Positions 41,726 through 53,527 of a stretch of 64,000 nt of DNA are shown here, one piece after another. The stretch spans positions 84,516,921-84,580,920 of the forward strand of contig JALMGJ010000005.1 of assembly GCA_023362775.1 (NCBI GenBank), read 5' to 3'. Origin of the DNA: Charina bottae (taxonomy: Eukaryota; Chordata; Lepidosauria; Squamata; Charinaidae). The notes below the pieces were generated by a model, which saw only the letters and a list, made by a program, of their open reading frames with translations, searched no databases and was not told where the DNA came from. Within the stretch, counting starts at the first letter, position 1, and each line of letters starts with the position of its first letter. Made by a program: the position numbers and the translations under genes.

Positions 41726-43344
41726 AGCCTCTTCTCCCATCTAAGGATGGACAAATCTCAGTTCCATTTCCTTTTGTACTCAAATTGTTTTATTTTTTTT
41801 CCAGTTCATTTAAAAATGTGGATTTTGGTAAGTACTAATCAACATTTTGAAGTAACTTTTTAAAAATCAGTTGTGACAATATGTCACCAATGTACAGTAT
41901 GTTTCTTTTGTTTGTTGATATACTGTATATATATTTAGTGAATAAACGTTACAAGGGGTTTTGGCTTTTTGGCCTTGATACCCGGAGCAGAACTAGGTTT
42001 TTTTGTTTTTGTTGTTTTAATTTCACACTTGTTCAAAGAGGAGGAATTCCTCTAAATTAGTAGGATAAAGTGGGGGGGGGGATTAGGCTCCTCTTTCATT
42101 TACATGGTGGTCTCAGTCCAGATCTGGCTTGTTATGTACAGTACTTATTCTCAAGTACTTAAATGAAAGGGCCAAAACAGTGTACATATTTTACTTAGTC
42201 CCCAAAGCTATTGAGTTAGTTAATAGTAATTTTGAAATGGAATAAAATCTGACTATCCTATCCTGGATCAAACTCAATACGTGCAGCGTCATGAATGAAC
42301 AAAGTCTATTGCAAAGTATTTCTCCCATGGCAAATGCAGAAGGTGGTTTCTTGTTTCTGTGCCAGCAAGAGGCAAGATGATTCGACTCTGCCTGCCTGCC
42401 TTAGAGCTGACTTAATCAGGCATCACCAGTTAATGGCTGTGATGGAGCAAAGATAAACGGCCTCTGCAGGACACAGCTTGATCCATTTTGTATAACTCTG
42501 TGAAAAATATTGAGTGCGTTAGGCAGATGCTAATAAGGGTGCTGACATTTAAATGCCAGCCAATAGGTACCGGCTGCAACCTGGCTCCCTGGTGTGATCT
42601 GATCTGTGGTGACCAGCACATGCCCAGCCCAGGCAGCTGCAGGAAATGTGCTCGGTTTTCTGCCCTGATGCTTGTCCTGCCAGATCACAACAAATGCTCA
42701 GGATGGAACATGAGCGCCACCACTGGCCAAAGGGAAATGGCAAGCAAGACTATTTTCAGCAGGTCCTTTCCAAAGTGGCTAGAAAATTCAAGTAGGAAAT
42801 TGGTTCTCCCCACATCACAATGGAATAGCATTCACAGTTTCGAAATCTATGTGTATGTGCCATACACCTTTCATTTGAATGTCTGAAAAGAGTTCTCTGA
42901 TTCCACCAGCATTCGGATTGCTTTTTAAAATCCTGTATAGCTTAGCAAATTGTAAGATTAGAGCTTACTCGCTCAAGCAATAAAATCAAACATACAAGTG
43001 AATTATCCACAGTTTGGGTTCGTGGGAAAAAGGATAAAGAATCCTAAACAAGGTAAGAATCTTACTTAGTCCAAAGGCAGCTGACCCCCTACTTGAGAGG
43101 CCAAAAATGAAATGGGACATTAAAAAGTTCTTCCACCATCTCTGCCAAATGTTTAGCAAGAGTCCAAATCCAGAGTAAGGCTCCTTAGAGCAATTTATTC
43201 TTATGCTAGGGGCAGTGCATCTGCAGAAAAGCAGTCGTCCACTGCTCCAAAGAATCATCAGAGAGCGTCCAACCGATGCCCAAAAGTTGGAGTTTCCAGT
43301 ATTGAAGTAAAAAAGAACATTTCATTTTCAGGACTGCTAATGGA
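41726..43344. other. Intergenic, nothing recognised
   Basis: No gene or repeat signature. An open stretch at 42488-42886 has no recognisable domain. Confidence 0.4.
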
Positions 43345-44465
43345 CTATTTGTTTGTTTGTTTGTTTGTTTATTTATTAGATTTATATTACCGCCCATCTC
43401 CCCCAACAGAGGACCCTGGGCAGTTCACAATAAAAACCAGGTTAAAACACAATAGCAATCAGAACATCAATAAATAAATATAAAATCCAAGTGCAAGGAT
43501 GTTAATACTAAAAAGGGTTTCATGGGTTCAACCAGCCCCAGGAGGAACTGTTAGCATTCCCTTCCCATGCAAGGCGGCAAAACCAGGTCTTTAAATTTTT
43601 CCGGAAGGTCGGGAGCGAGGAGACCTGCCTTAGCTCCGGGGGCAAGATGTTCCAAAGGGCGGGCGCTGTTGTAGAGAAGGCCCGCCTCCTGGACCCCGCT
43701 AGGTGGAATTCTTTGATCGATGGGGTCCATAGCATGCCCTCTCTGCATGACCGGGTGGGGCGGGTCGATGTTCTGGGGATGAGACGTTCCCTCAGGTAAC
43801 CTGGTCCCATGCCATGTAGGGCTTTAAAGGTGATAACCAACACCTTGAATTGGACCCGGAAGCAAACTGGTACCCAATGCAGCTCGCGCAGCAGAGGAGT
43901 TACATGTGCCGATTTTCCGGCTCCAATAACTGTCCGTGCGGCCGCATTTTGGACCAGCTGAAGCTTCCGGATACTCTTCAAGGGTAGCCCCATGTAGAGC
44001 GCATTGCAATAGTCTATATGGGAGATGACAAGGGCGTGAGTGACTGTTCGGAGGGCATCCCGATCCAGGAAAGGGCGTAATTGGCGCACAAGCCGAAGCT
44101 GCGCAAAGGCCCTCCTGGCCACGACTGCCACCTGCTCTTTGAGCAGGAGTCGTGAATCCAGGAGGACCCCAGATTCCGCACTGGCTCCGAATGGGGCAGT
44201 GCCACCCCATCCAGGACCAAAGATGACAACTTCCTGGATTCCGAGAGGCCATCAATCCACAGCCACTCCGTCTTACCAGGGTTCAGCTGAAGCCTGTTGT
44301 TCCCCATCCAAACCCCTACAGTCCCCAGGCACTGAGACAGGGTGGCGACCACATCACTTACTTCACCCGGGATGGCGATGTATAATTGAGTATCATCAGC
44401 ATATTGATGATACCTCATCCCATGGTGACGGATGATCTCACCCAGCGGCTTCATGTAGATGTTAT
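43345..44465 (-). pseudogene. L2-like LINE, longest copy, reverse transcriptase end to tail
   Basis: The - strand begins at HQYADDTQLYIAIPG (YADD at 44392-44403) and runs through [67 protein letters not shown] and [12 protein letters not shown] to a CCGCCCAGGGTCC-like tail and TTTG/TTTA microsatellite. One frameshift lies between about 44014 and 44131. 5' truncated at the reverse-transcriptase catalytic motif. Confidence 0.88.
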
Positions 44466-45369
44466 ATACTGTATACTCTCAGCTCCAATTGTTATTAGCA
44501 AATACAGCAGTGCTTCCTGTTGTTGTCTTGAAAAATAGTGTACGAGTTTCTGAGAAAATGTTCAGACCAGACGTTATTACAAGATTAATCCACTAGGTCT
44601 GTAATGATGTGTTTAAGTTGCAAATAATTGCTCATCTTTTTGCTCAATTAATAGGTAAGCAAGTAGGGATGAGTTGCACAAATTGGCTCTTTTCATTTAA
44701 GATGCAGATAATGATGACGCCTTATATGGTCCATATCCTATATAGGGTGCATTAAAAAGAAATAGGTAAGGAGCATCCTCTCTAACTTCAGAAATTAGGA
44801 ATGAGCAATAAAAAGAGGTGAGGAAAAAGAGAGGCATGACACAAGGCCACAGATTTTTAATGCTCACATTTATGGGTTGATGACCTAGTTTTAATAACAT
44901 TTGAGAATAAGTAATGGTTGTGGGTTTTTGTACAGCTGATGATCCAGGATGAAGAACAAGGGTAGGAATATGCTAAAGCAATTAGGGGGCACCACTCTGA
45001 AAGGAAGCTTACTAGACACATGTCTCATGGCTGCAACAGGTTATGTTATACGCAGCATTAGCAATCGACTGAAGCTGCCCAGAAGAAAACAGTGAGGTCA
45101 GGGGGAAAAATTAGTAGGTAAACCCCAACAACAACCACAACATTTCTGCTGGATTTTATGCCAAGGACATTCTGCAGGGAAAGCAAGTGTTTGCTGAAAT
45201 AACACTGTAAAAAAGCACCAAAAGATCTTCTTGAAAAAACACTTTGGAAATGCAAGAAAGGAAATTTTATTTTAAAGCTGGTTGTTGTGCCTGCATGTCC
45301 ATACAATTTGATGCTTTAACTTTTTATATATAACTTTAACTTTGTATGCATACACACTAGTAGGTGTGT
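44466..45369. other. Intergenic, nothing recognised
   Basis: No gene or repeat signature. Confidence 0.4.
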
Positions 45370-45377
45370 GTGTATAT

Positions 45378-45702
45378 CAGAGCTTTCCAAACTGTGTGTC
45401 GTGACACAAAAGTGTGTCGCCACACACAGCGTGGTGTGTCGCCACACCAACCAGAAGCGGCGGCGCGCGTGTGCACGGTGGCAGCGGCAGCCGCCGCCGC
45501 CGTGCACGTGCGCGCCACACCCCCCCGTGCCACCGCACGCCCCCCCGCGCCGCCGTGCACACGTGCGCCACCACACGCTCTCCTGTGTCGCTGCCGCCGC
45601 GCGCACCCCCACGCCGCCGCGCGCACCCCCACGCCGCCGCTGCACCGCCGCCGCCGCACCGCTGCTCGTGTGTCGCCAGCGGCGGCACTTTGGAAAGCCC
45701 TG
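45378..45702. mobile_element. hAT MITE, CAGAGCTTTCC family, copy F (GC-expanded)
   Basis: Ends CAGAGCTTTCCAAAC and TTTGGAAAGCCCTG; 8-bp duplication GTGTATAT (45370-45377 and 45703-45710). The interior from about 45450 to 45680 is extremely GC- and CpG-rich, built of GCCGCC and GCGCACCCCCACGCCGCC-type repeats. Long open frames across it on both strands are a by-product of that composition. Confidence 0.9.
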
Positions 45703-45736
45703 GTGTATATATATATATATGTGTGTCTGCACTGTA

Positions 45737-46597
45737 TAGGCTGTATAGGCTGACCATATTTCCTTGAGACAAAAATGGGACGGGGTTAAATTTATGTAAT
45801 ATTCTGTATTCATGAAAAAGTAAGATGATAAAAAAAGTTTTAAAGAGTTTTTAAGATCCATTTGCTGGTCCTTAAACAGATTACTGTATATATAAAAATA
45901 TTTTTGTTTTCATTAAAATGAAAAAGTTTTATTACATGAACACATTGAGCTAACAATTATTCTTCAGTGACAGAACTCATACAAAAATTTAGGTAGATGT
46001 AGAGGGGGATTGTATTTCACCACGATCATACCATGAGTATTTCTCCAATGGAGTAATCTTACTCAGCAAATTTCAGTCTTTCAATAGGTAAAGGTAAAGG
46101 TTCCCCCCGCACATTTGTGCAGTCGTGTCCGACTCTAGGGGCCGGTGCTCATCTCCGTTTGTTAGCTGAAGAGCCAGCATTGTCTGAAGACGCTTCCACG
46201 GTCATGTGGCCAGCATGACATGCGTGGAACGCTGTTACCTACCCACCAAAGTGGTACCTATTCATCTACTTGCATTTGCATGCTTTCGAATTGCTAGGTT
46301 GGCAAGAGCTGGGGCGAGTGCGGGAGCTCACTCCGTCACGCGGGGCTAGGGATTCGAACCTCCAAACTTGCGATCTTCCGATTGACAAGCCTGGCGTCTT
46401 ACCCGCTGAGCCACCACGCCCCTCAGTCTTTCAATACCTTATCATAAAACTTCTCACACTGCATGAGTTTCAAATTTTTAAGTAACGTTTTTTTAAAAAC
46501 GGGACAAAATTGACATTTATATTAAAACGACGGGACGGTCGTGAAATGTGAAAAAAACGGTACTGTCCCATTTAAAACGGTACGTATGGTCAGCCTA
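45737..46597. mobile_element. hAT-like MITE, TAGGCTGACCATA family, copy 2, with nested SINE
   Basis: Perfect 8-bp duplication GCACTGTA (45729-45736 and 46598-46605). The left end has a 9-bp direct duplication TAGGCTGTA before TAGGCTGACC. The right end is TATGGTCAGCCTA. The Sauria SINE at 46087-46422 is nested in it. Confidence 0.88.
46087..46422 (-). mobile_element. Sauria-type SINE, copy S4
   Basis: Perfect 14-bp target duplication TCAGTCTTTCAATA (46073-46086 and 46423-46436). The head at the right has both A and B boxes; the Bov-B tail is at the left. The best delimited SINE of the window, inserted into the hAT-like element. Confidence 0.94.
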
Positions 46598-46605
46598 GCA
46601 CTGTA

Positions 46606-49139
46606 AGACCATGACTGGCCATTCCTTTCGGGGAGCAGAAAGGTGCAAGGGCCAGCAACATAGAACTGCACAATGGATCTGCAGTCCAGCCCATCTCAGT
46701 CCAGACAGGTTTTTCTGAAACTGGTTTAGGCTTAAATTGCCACGAGAACCAGACAGAGTAGCTTAAAACTGAAATGCTGATATGCCTTAAGTCTTGCTTT
46801 TCCAAAGAAGGCGAAACCTTAATTTTTGTCAGGGGAAAATGAATAATTTTTAGAAGCATGCCAGTAAAAACACAACTCTTTTCACAGCCATTCCTCAGGT
46901 ATGTTTTTGCAGTATCACTGTAATCTTCAACTGTAAGGCCTTTAGCTCTCTTTGTTATAAATGCAAAGAGTTGTTAGGATTCTGTGAAACTTGAAACACA
47001 TTATTTTTGAAAGCAACCCAAGATGTTCATAGTTCTCAAGCTCAGGTTTTGCTCCAATAATCTTTTTATCATTTAAATGAATATAAATTATGACCATGGT
47101 CACTCTGCCTTGTTGGCTTGAAAAAACAGCTAAACCTTGTCTCATGGCCTCTGCTTGTTGATCGTTGTTTGTAGCCCTTTAATTTCTGAAAGCAGTGAGA
47201 AAGTTATTGAATAGTATTAGTAATACATTTATTTGCAACCATAGGTTTTAGCGAAATTCATATAAAATTGCAACAATCCTTATCAGTTCAATACATCTCC
47301 TCTAATATTAACAACACTAACTTTGTAAGTTTGTAAGGCATGGAATTACTTTATCTTAATACCTCAATTTCTCCTTGCCAGAGAAACCAAAACAATCATT
47401 CAAGGCTTGAAGTCACTGCCTCTGCCTGGGAAATTTACTCCCGCTTAGAATCAGTCCCTATTTGATAACAGCCAATCATCGAAAAGTATTGTTGGGGTTT
47501 GTATATACCCAGGAATTTACAGATAGATAAATTATACTGGAGAGGCTTGATATCTAGGTGAGAGGGGAATTATTCTGCAAGTCATCCAATTAGCAGCCAT
47601 TGTTGTAGGGATGATGTGGCAGCAATGACTCATACTACAGGTGCTGTGATTTAGCTGGGTGTGGCAGATGATGAGAGTGACCTATAATGTGATTGGTCAG
47701 TTTATGTATATAGGCAGAGAAGATCTGGTGTTCTTTCTTCTCGTTGCTATTAAACTTCTCATGGTTGTATTCCATCTCATTGCTGCATCATTTGTTACTG
47801 CTGTTGGATATATTTTGGACTACGTATGTAATATAAAGTAAATAGGCTATTTTATCTAATCTCTGCTTGAGTGTCTATTTACTGCATAGAACGTGGATCA
47901 CTGGAGTCTTGGAAATAGGCAGCAGGCCGCCCCACGGTGCGCACTCTGACAAGTATCTCAAAGGCCCTGGGATGGAAGAGACTCACCTGTTATGGATGCC
48001 ACAATTCCCAAGATGCACTTGGGTGACAGGCACAAAAGCAGGGCTTTTTCCAAATTTAAAGAGTTGAACTTGTAACTCTGTAAACGGAATGGTACAATAG
48101 GCTCAGTTTTTAATCTCTGGCAATAACTTGCTAGGCTTTTACCCTATACTTTTGAAGTTGTACTTGTCATGTCCCAGATGCCTAGAAAATACGGAAGGGG
48201 ACGCAGCTTGGCAAACTGGGTTACATTTGGCTAACTCTTTCCTTAAACGTCTCCCTGTAATTTCCAGCCCAGGTTGTGGTCTGGAGCATTATTAGGTTAT
48301 GCTCTGTATAAATGCTAGGATTTCCCACTTTAAAGTAACTTTGGCTTTGAACAAGCAACAAGAAGACTTCCCCAGTGACAGCCTGGGAAGCTTTAGAGAT
48401 CATCGCAGTGATCTCTGTTGCTTCGAAAAATGATTTCTCCTCTGATTTTTCTCTCCAAAAAGGGGTCCCTCAAAATGGTTGAGGCTTCTGTGACAAAGGA
48501 GAAATGGCTATTCCCCAGTCCAATTTTGAGAATGCAGAAGCACTTAAATCCTGCATTTCACCTACAACAGAACTGAAATTCACCTGCTTTCCTGTTTTCA
48601 ACCTGGGCCTGATGTAATCTGATACTTACAACACCTATTGGTAATGCATTTGGTCAGCCGTCTGTTGTCATTTAAGAAAAGCAATATTTCAAAGACTTGA
48701 CTCAATTTTGTACTCAAAGACAATGAAGCGGATTTCCAGAAAAAAAGAAAACATGGATCAGACATTTGCTTCCCCCCACCCCCTTCACAGCTCTATGGCC
48801 AATAAAAGACAAAAAAGTTAAAGGACTCTCTGAACTACAGAGCAAAAACACAACCTTTACTTTAGACGACTAGAAACAAGATTTCCAAAGCTAGTTGGTG
48901 GACTTAGTCAAGCTTTGGTCTCGCACATGTCTATGAGAAGGAAGCCATGTTTGACTTGGTTTAGTTTTATAAGTAAATTTTTTTCTAGTGCCAAAATCAG
49001 TACGCCAGGCATATCACATCAAGGAAAAAACTATATTCTTAAAAGGCAAGTTCACCTTTCTAACTTTAAAGACAGAAAGAAGATTTAAATACAGTTGTAT
49101 AGGCTGTCCTATTATCCCAGGAAATCTTAGCTGTCTGTC
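46606..49139. other. Intergenic, no gene seen; promoter-like stretch near 47.7 kb
   Basis: Mostly unrecognised DNA. Around 47690-47725 a CCAAT-type GATTGGTCAG is followed by TATATAGG, as in an LTR promoter, but no LTR borders or target duplication were found. Confidence 0.35.
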
Positions 49140-49225
49140 AATCTAGCCCATTGTTTCTCAACCTTGGGAAATTTAAGATGTATGGACTTCAACTCCCAGA
49201 AGAATTCTCCAGCCAGCCATGCTGT
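49140..49225. mobile_element. Foldback hAT remnant, CTCAACC family
   Basis: TTGTTTCTCAACCTTGGGAA, then GGACTTCAACTCCCAGAAGA and CCAGCCAGCCATG, is one arm of the family at 14934. Confidence 0.65.
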
Positions 49226-49510
49226 CCTTGCAAATGAGGTGCCGTTTTCCAGCCAGGACTTTTGAGAATATAATCATCGCATTTTTGTTATTTGGCCAAG
49301 TATTGCCTTACATGTGTTGTTATATAAATAATGACATCTTAAAAAGGAATACTTTTTTTAAAAAAAAATTAAAAGATATATGTGTTTTATATAGTAAATA
49401 ATAATACATGACATTCATGCAGTTATATAATTAATTTATTAAACATTAAAACAGTTCTCATTAAAAAAATTAATATACACAATCCACATTTCTAAGAGCT
49501 CCTTTCAACA

Positions 49511-50330
49511 TTACTGTTTGTTTGTTTGTTTGTTTGTTTATTTATTTATTGGATTTCTATTACCGCCCATCTTCTCCACAAGGAGAACTCTGGGCGGTTC
49601 ACAACCAAACCAACATTAAAATACAAAACCGGTCCTAATACAAATACACAATATGTAAAATATCATTAAAATTCTTAGACAATATAAATGGAATAATATG
49701 GAATAAAATCAAGATGGCTCCAGTGCTTCTCAAATCCTGAGCGTAAGGGCTGCTCTCCATCCGTGCTAGGGTGCTAGCCATCCCCAAGAATGACTATTTT
49801 CCCTCCCGTCCCAGGCTTGGTGGCAAAACCGGGTTTTCAGTTTTTTTCTGAAGTCCAGGAATACGGGGGCCTGTCTCGTCTCTGGGAGAAGGATGTTCCA
49901 GAGGGCGGGAGCAACTGCAGAGAAGGCACGCTTCCGAGACCCCGCTAGGTGGAATTCTTTTATGGAAGGGATCCGTAACATGTCCTCTCTGCATGACCGG
50001 GTGGGACGGGTCGATGTAATAGGGACGAGACGGTCCCTCAGGTAGCCTGGCCCCATGCCATGTAGGGCTTTAAAGGTCATAACCAACACCTTGAATTGAA
50101 CCCGGAAGCAAACTGGAACCCAGTGCAGCTCGCGGAGCAAAGGTGTTACATGTGTTGATCTTGGTGCACCTAAGGTTGCCCGTGCGGCCACATTCTGGAT
50201 CAGTTGTAGCTTCCGGATGTTCTTCAAGGGTAGCCCCATGTAGAGTGCATTACAGTAGTCTATATGTGATATAAATAGGGCATGAGTGACTGTTCGAAGG
50301 GCCTCTCGGTCTGTTAATGGTAGAATGCGT
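49511..50330 (-). pseudogene. L2-like LINE 3' part
   Basis: The - strand encodes [53 protein letters not shown] and ALWNILLPETR as one frame of about 157 codons, then the CCGCCCAGAGTTC tail and a TTTG/TTTA microsatellite at the left. The match to the family stops near 50325. Confidence 0.88.
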
Positions 50331-50389
50331 TGTCAAATAGGGAAGGGGGATGAGATCTTCAGACCATTGGTGGAGGGCGAGCATCTTCA

Positions 50390-50590
50390 GCCAAGGACTC
50401 ATCCCGACCCAAGCCATTCCTGGCTTGGTCCCTCCCAGCCCCGAGCCTCGGTTCTTCTGAGGCAAGGGACTGCCTGCAGCCGCCCTAGGAAGCCCTGGCC
50501 TGGCCCGGCCCGGCAGGGCAAAGCCCCAGCCGTAGCCGTAGCCGCCCCGCCCTCCGAGGCCCCTGCAGTCGTAAGTGTGGGGGCGCTGCA
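50390..50590. other. GC- and CpG-rich block
   Basis: About 200 bp with many CpGs (CCGGCCCGGCAGGG, GCCGTAGCCGTAGCCGCCCC) in AT-rich surroundings, ending in a donor-like CAGTC|GTAAGT on the + strand. It could be a non-coding first exon or a repeat piece; no coding domain is seen. Confidence 0.35.
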
Positions 50591-50639
50591 ACAGCCATAA
50601 CTTTGGGGCCTGGGTGTAAGCATTTTAAAAACTGGGATG

Positions 50640-51360
50640 GGTTTGGTAGACTTTCAGTCTGCATTTCCAGCTTCTGCCATGATCTTGTCTATTCTCACTT
50701 TAACATGTGTTAAATCTGCAAGGTGACCAATCTATCCTATCTATCTCCCTTTTTCCAACCTATCCAACCTTTTTCCACCTTTCTCCCTTTTCCCAACCCT
50801 TTCCAGATGCAACACAACTAACCCCTCTCTTTCAAGAACATCACACAGGGAACTTGCTGATGAAATGAAATGTGCTCGTATCCAAGTGGTGGGGGCCGGC
50901 TCACTCCTTCCAGTCTCTGGTGGTGGTGGGAGAAACATTTGACACTGCTGCCCCTGCTGTCCACCTGGTATACAAGCCAGTTGTGGACCACTGCTGCCCC
51001 TTGTGGCCAGTTTGGACAATAAATTATATGGTTACCCTAAGTATCCCTCCTATTGAGAAGTCTGGGCAACAATAACAGTGGTTGAGTGATGCAGACCATT
51101 AGGTCCCCCACCATGCATGCTTGGTTAATCATGTCAAATTTTCCTTGGATTTCTAAGTAAACAGGGATATTTGTTTGATGTCTCCTTTCTTTCTGTGGCT
51201 TCTGTTCCTTTTGAACAAATTGTGCCTTTCAACTGCTGGCATATTCCAGTTGGAGTTGCTCTTGGATGAACAGAAAGAGGGCATTACCAACAGATCCAAT
51301 GTTTTGTTGGCTGTTGCATCTCATCCCTAATCCATGCTTTTGAAAGCCAGCACTTCACAA
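50640..51360. other. Intergenic, nothing recognised
   Basis: No gene or repeat signature. Pyrimidine-rich stretch near 50740-50800. Confidence 0.4.
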
Positions 51361-51374
51361 CTGAGTTAGTCTTA

Positions 51375-51772
51375 TGTCGATGAAGGTTCTCAGTCATCCA
51401 GGTGGAATTGTCTGTAGCTTGTTACAAGCAGTTTCATTGTTGAAACGGTCCCATGCGTGCAAGCGAGTTGTTCTGACCAAACCCGCTGTTGGCGGATTTG
51501 CTGGGTGCAAGTATGAGCCACGAGGAGAGAGAAGGAATTCCCTTCATGCCTCATGCAGGTCCATGGAGAGAAGAGAAAAGAGGAAACAGGAAACCAGGAT
51601 TCAAGCCCCTCCCACACAAAGCAGCAAAGCTAGGTTGCAGCAGAGCTGCCCCTCCCTTGTCTGTAGCTTGAATCATGTCAACTGGATTTCTATTTTCTCA
51701 GTGGAAACGTTTCGCTCCTTATCCAAGGAGCTTCTTCAGTCTGAGCAAAGTTGGTAAGGGAATCCTAAAATC
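51375..51772 (-). mobile_element. Penelope-like element, copy P4, with an unusual internal segment
   Basis: Target duplication CTGAGTTAGTCTTA (51361-51374 and 51773-51786). The left end GAAGGTTCTCAGTCATCC to GTCTGTAGCTT is followed by about 240 bp not seen in the other copies, then GTCTGTAGCTTGAATCATG and the terminal-repeat block. So the CTGTAGCTT border occurs twice in direct orientation. Confidence 0.85.
51696..51747 (-). ncRNA. Candidate hammerhead ribozyme core in the Penelope terminal repeat (P4)
   Basis: The complement carries CTCAG, CTGAAGA, GCTCC / GGAGC, GAAAC and CTGAG in the same order as at 38836-38888, with no change in the proposed core. Confidence 0.4.
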
Positions 51773-51786
51773 CTGAGTTAGTCTTA

Positions 51787-53515
51787 CTTGAATTTGTTAT
51801 GCCTTTATCTTTATTTTTCCTCTTACATGTTTTGGTAAGCCGAGACTTATTGTGAATTGAGTACAATTCACTAAAAAAAAAGCAAAATGTAAACTATCTA
51901 GCTGAAGAAGCAGAACCTTAAGACATGGGCAATTTAGATACAGTTGATCTTCCCACAAATGAAGTGTTATGAGTTTAAATTTTCTTACAGAAAGTAAAGT
52001 TTGCAGAAAGCTCTTAAAACAAAATTCTGGAGATTAGGAACTAAATTTCCTTAGGGTCCAAATAAATATTTGAAGTGTAATTTTGGAACTGCTGGTACAG
52101 AGTTGATCTCCACATATGATTAATTTTGTATGGGGTTTTGCTTGCCATTTTTTCCCCAATCTCTTCAAGTAGACAAAGCTTTAGAACAACTTTCTGAAGA
52201 AACATGAAGGAGGCCCTGAAGTTGGAAGTCTTGGCAGAACCTCATACTGTCTCTTATACTAAGGATGATTGCTGCACTTCTGCTGCCTGTATGCTCCCAT
52301 ATTTGGAAATTGGCCGGTTGCTTGGAATCCCTTGTGAATTCCTGTTTAGATTCCAAAGTGACTGTTTCATTCAAATGAAGTAAATCAAGTCCAATGTGGA
52401 GGGGAAAGCCAGGACAGAGAAGCTTCATGAGCTGTCTGATGCAGTCCACCACTTGGGACCCATTTTTTAGCAGCTGAAATCTCTCCATTCCCAACTGTGC
52501 TGCAGGAAATCTCTTTTGCTGAAGCTATTTTGTGGAGCTATTTTCATCTACCTGGGAGCTTTTAGAACCTCTGCTCAGAGTACAGTTCTGCTCTATACAA
52601 CTGCATCAGTTGGTAAAGTGCTACGGGGATACAATAAACTATGGCATCAGGGTAGGTATCATTTTATCATATCCATTAGCTTCCATGCAAGTAAAATAAG
52701 AAAAGAAAAATAATCTGACATACCAGAAAGGAAAGATCTAGCCCAGCCCACTCTGTGTTGGGCCAGCTTATTATTTGCCAGCATTATTTTATTTTGAAAG
52801 AACACTGCAAAATGTGACCCACCACTCTGCCCTTTCAGATTTTGGCAACCTCATTCATTTGGATAAAGACGCCCGAAAGCCTTTCAGACAAGGCTGTTTA
52901 TATGTGCATTTGCCTGCTAGTTCACAGTTCTGCACACGCAATGTTTAGCCTGGCTCAGCCATTGCTGTGACAACATACCATTAATAAAGGCAGCAGTGGC
53001 CTTTATTAGCAATAATAAAGATAAATAAATAGCCTCTTGCTATTCTGGAGACGGTCTACCATTTCATTGCTAGCAGGTTATAAATCTCCTGCATTTTCAC
53101 ACTGTTTCTCCTGCCTCCTCTTCTCTGTATGTTTCCTTCAAGTAACAATGAGGATCTTGATGGAGTCTTAAAGGTTGATAAAAGAACTCCAAGCAGCTAA
53201 CAACAATATTGCAGAGTAGAAGCGTGAACCAGCAGGGAACTTGCACTTTAAGCTTAATTACATTCAGAAATAAATTCAGTCTTCACACATTAGTTAGATG
53301 AAGAAAAATAGAGATAGCTTACATTTATTCAGTAGATCTGGATATGAGTAGATTCATAGTAGATCTGCGTGCAAGCGAGATGAAATGGACGAGAGCTGCA
53401 TGGTGCAGCCCTCCTGCTTGCAGGTGTGCCCGAAGCATAATGGAGAATGAGAATCCCCAAACCAAGAAGAAGGAGGAAGAGGAAATCAGGTGACCCAGGT
53501 AACATCCCACAAGCA
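51787..53515. other. Intergenic, nothing recognised
   Basis: No gene or repeat signature. Confidence 0.4.
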
Positions 53516-53527
53516 CAGTAGAGATGC

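Noticed and set aside
45316..45861. Long overlapping open frames on both strands
   Set aside because: They arise from the GC-repeat interior of a hAT MITE, where stop codons are rare in every frame.
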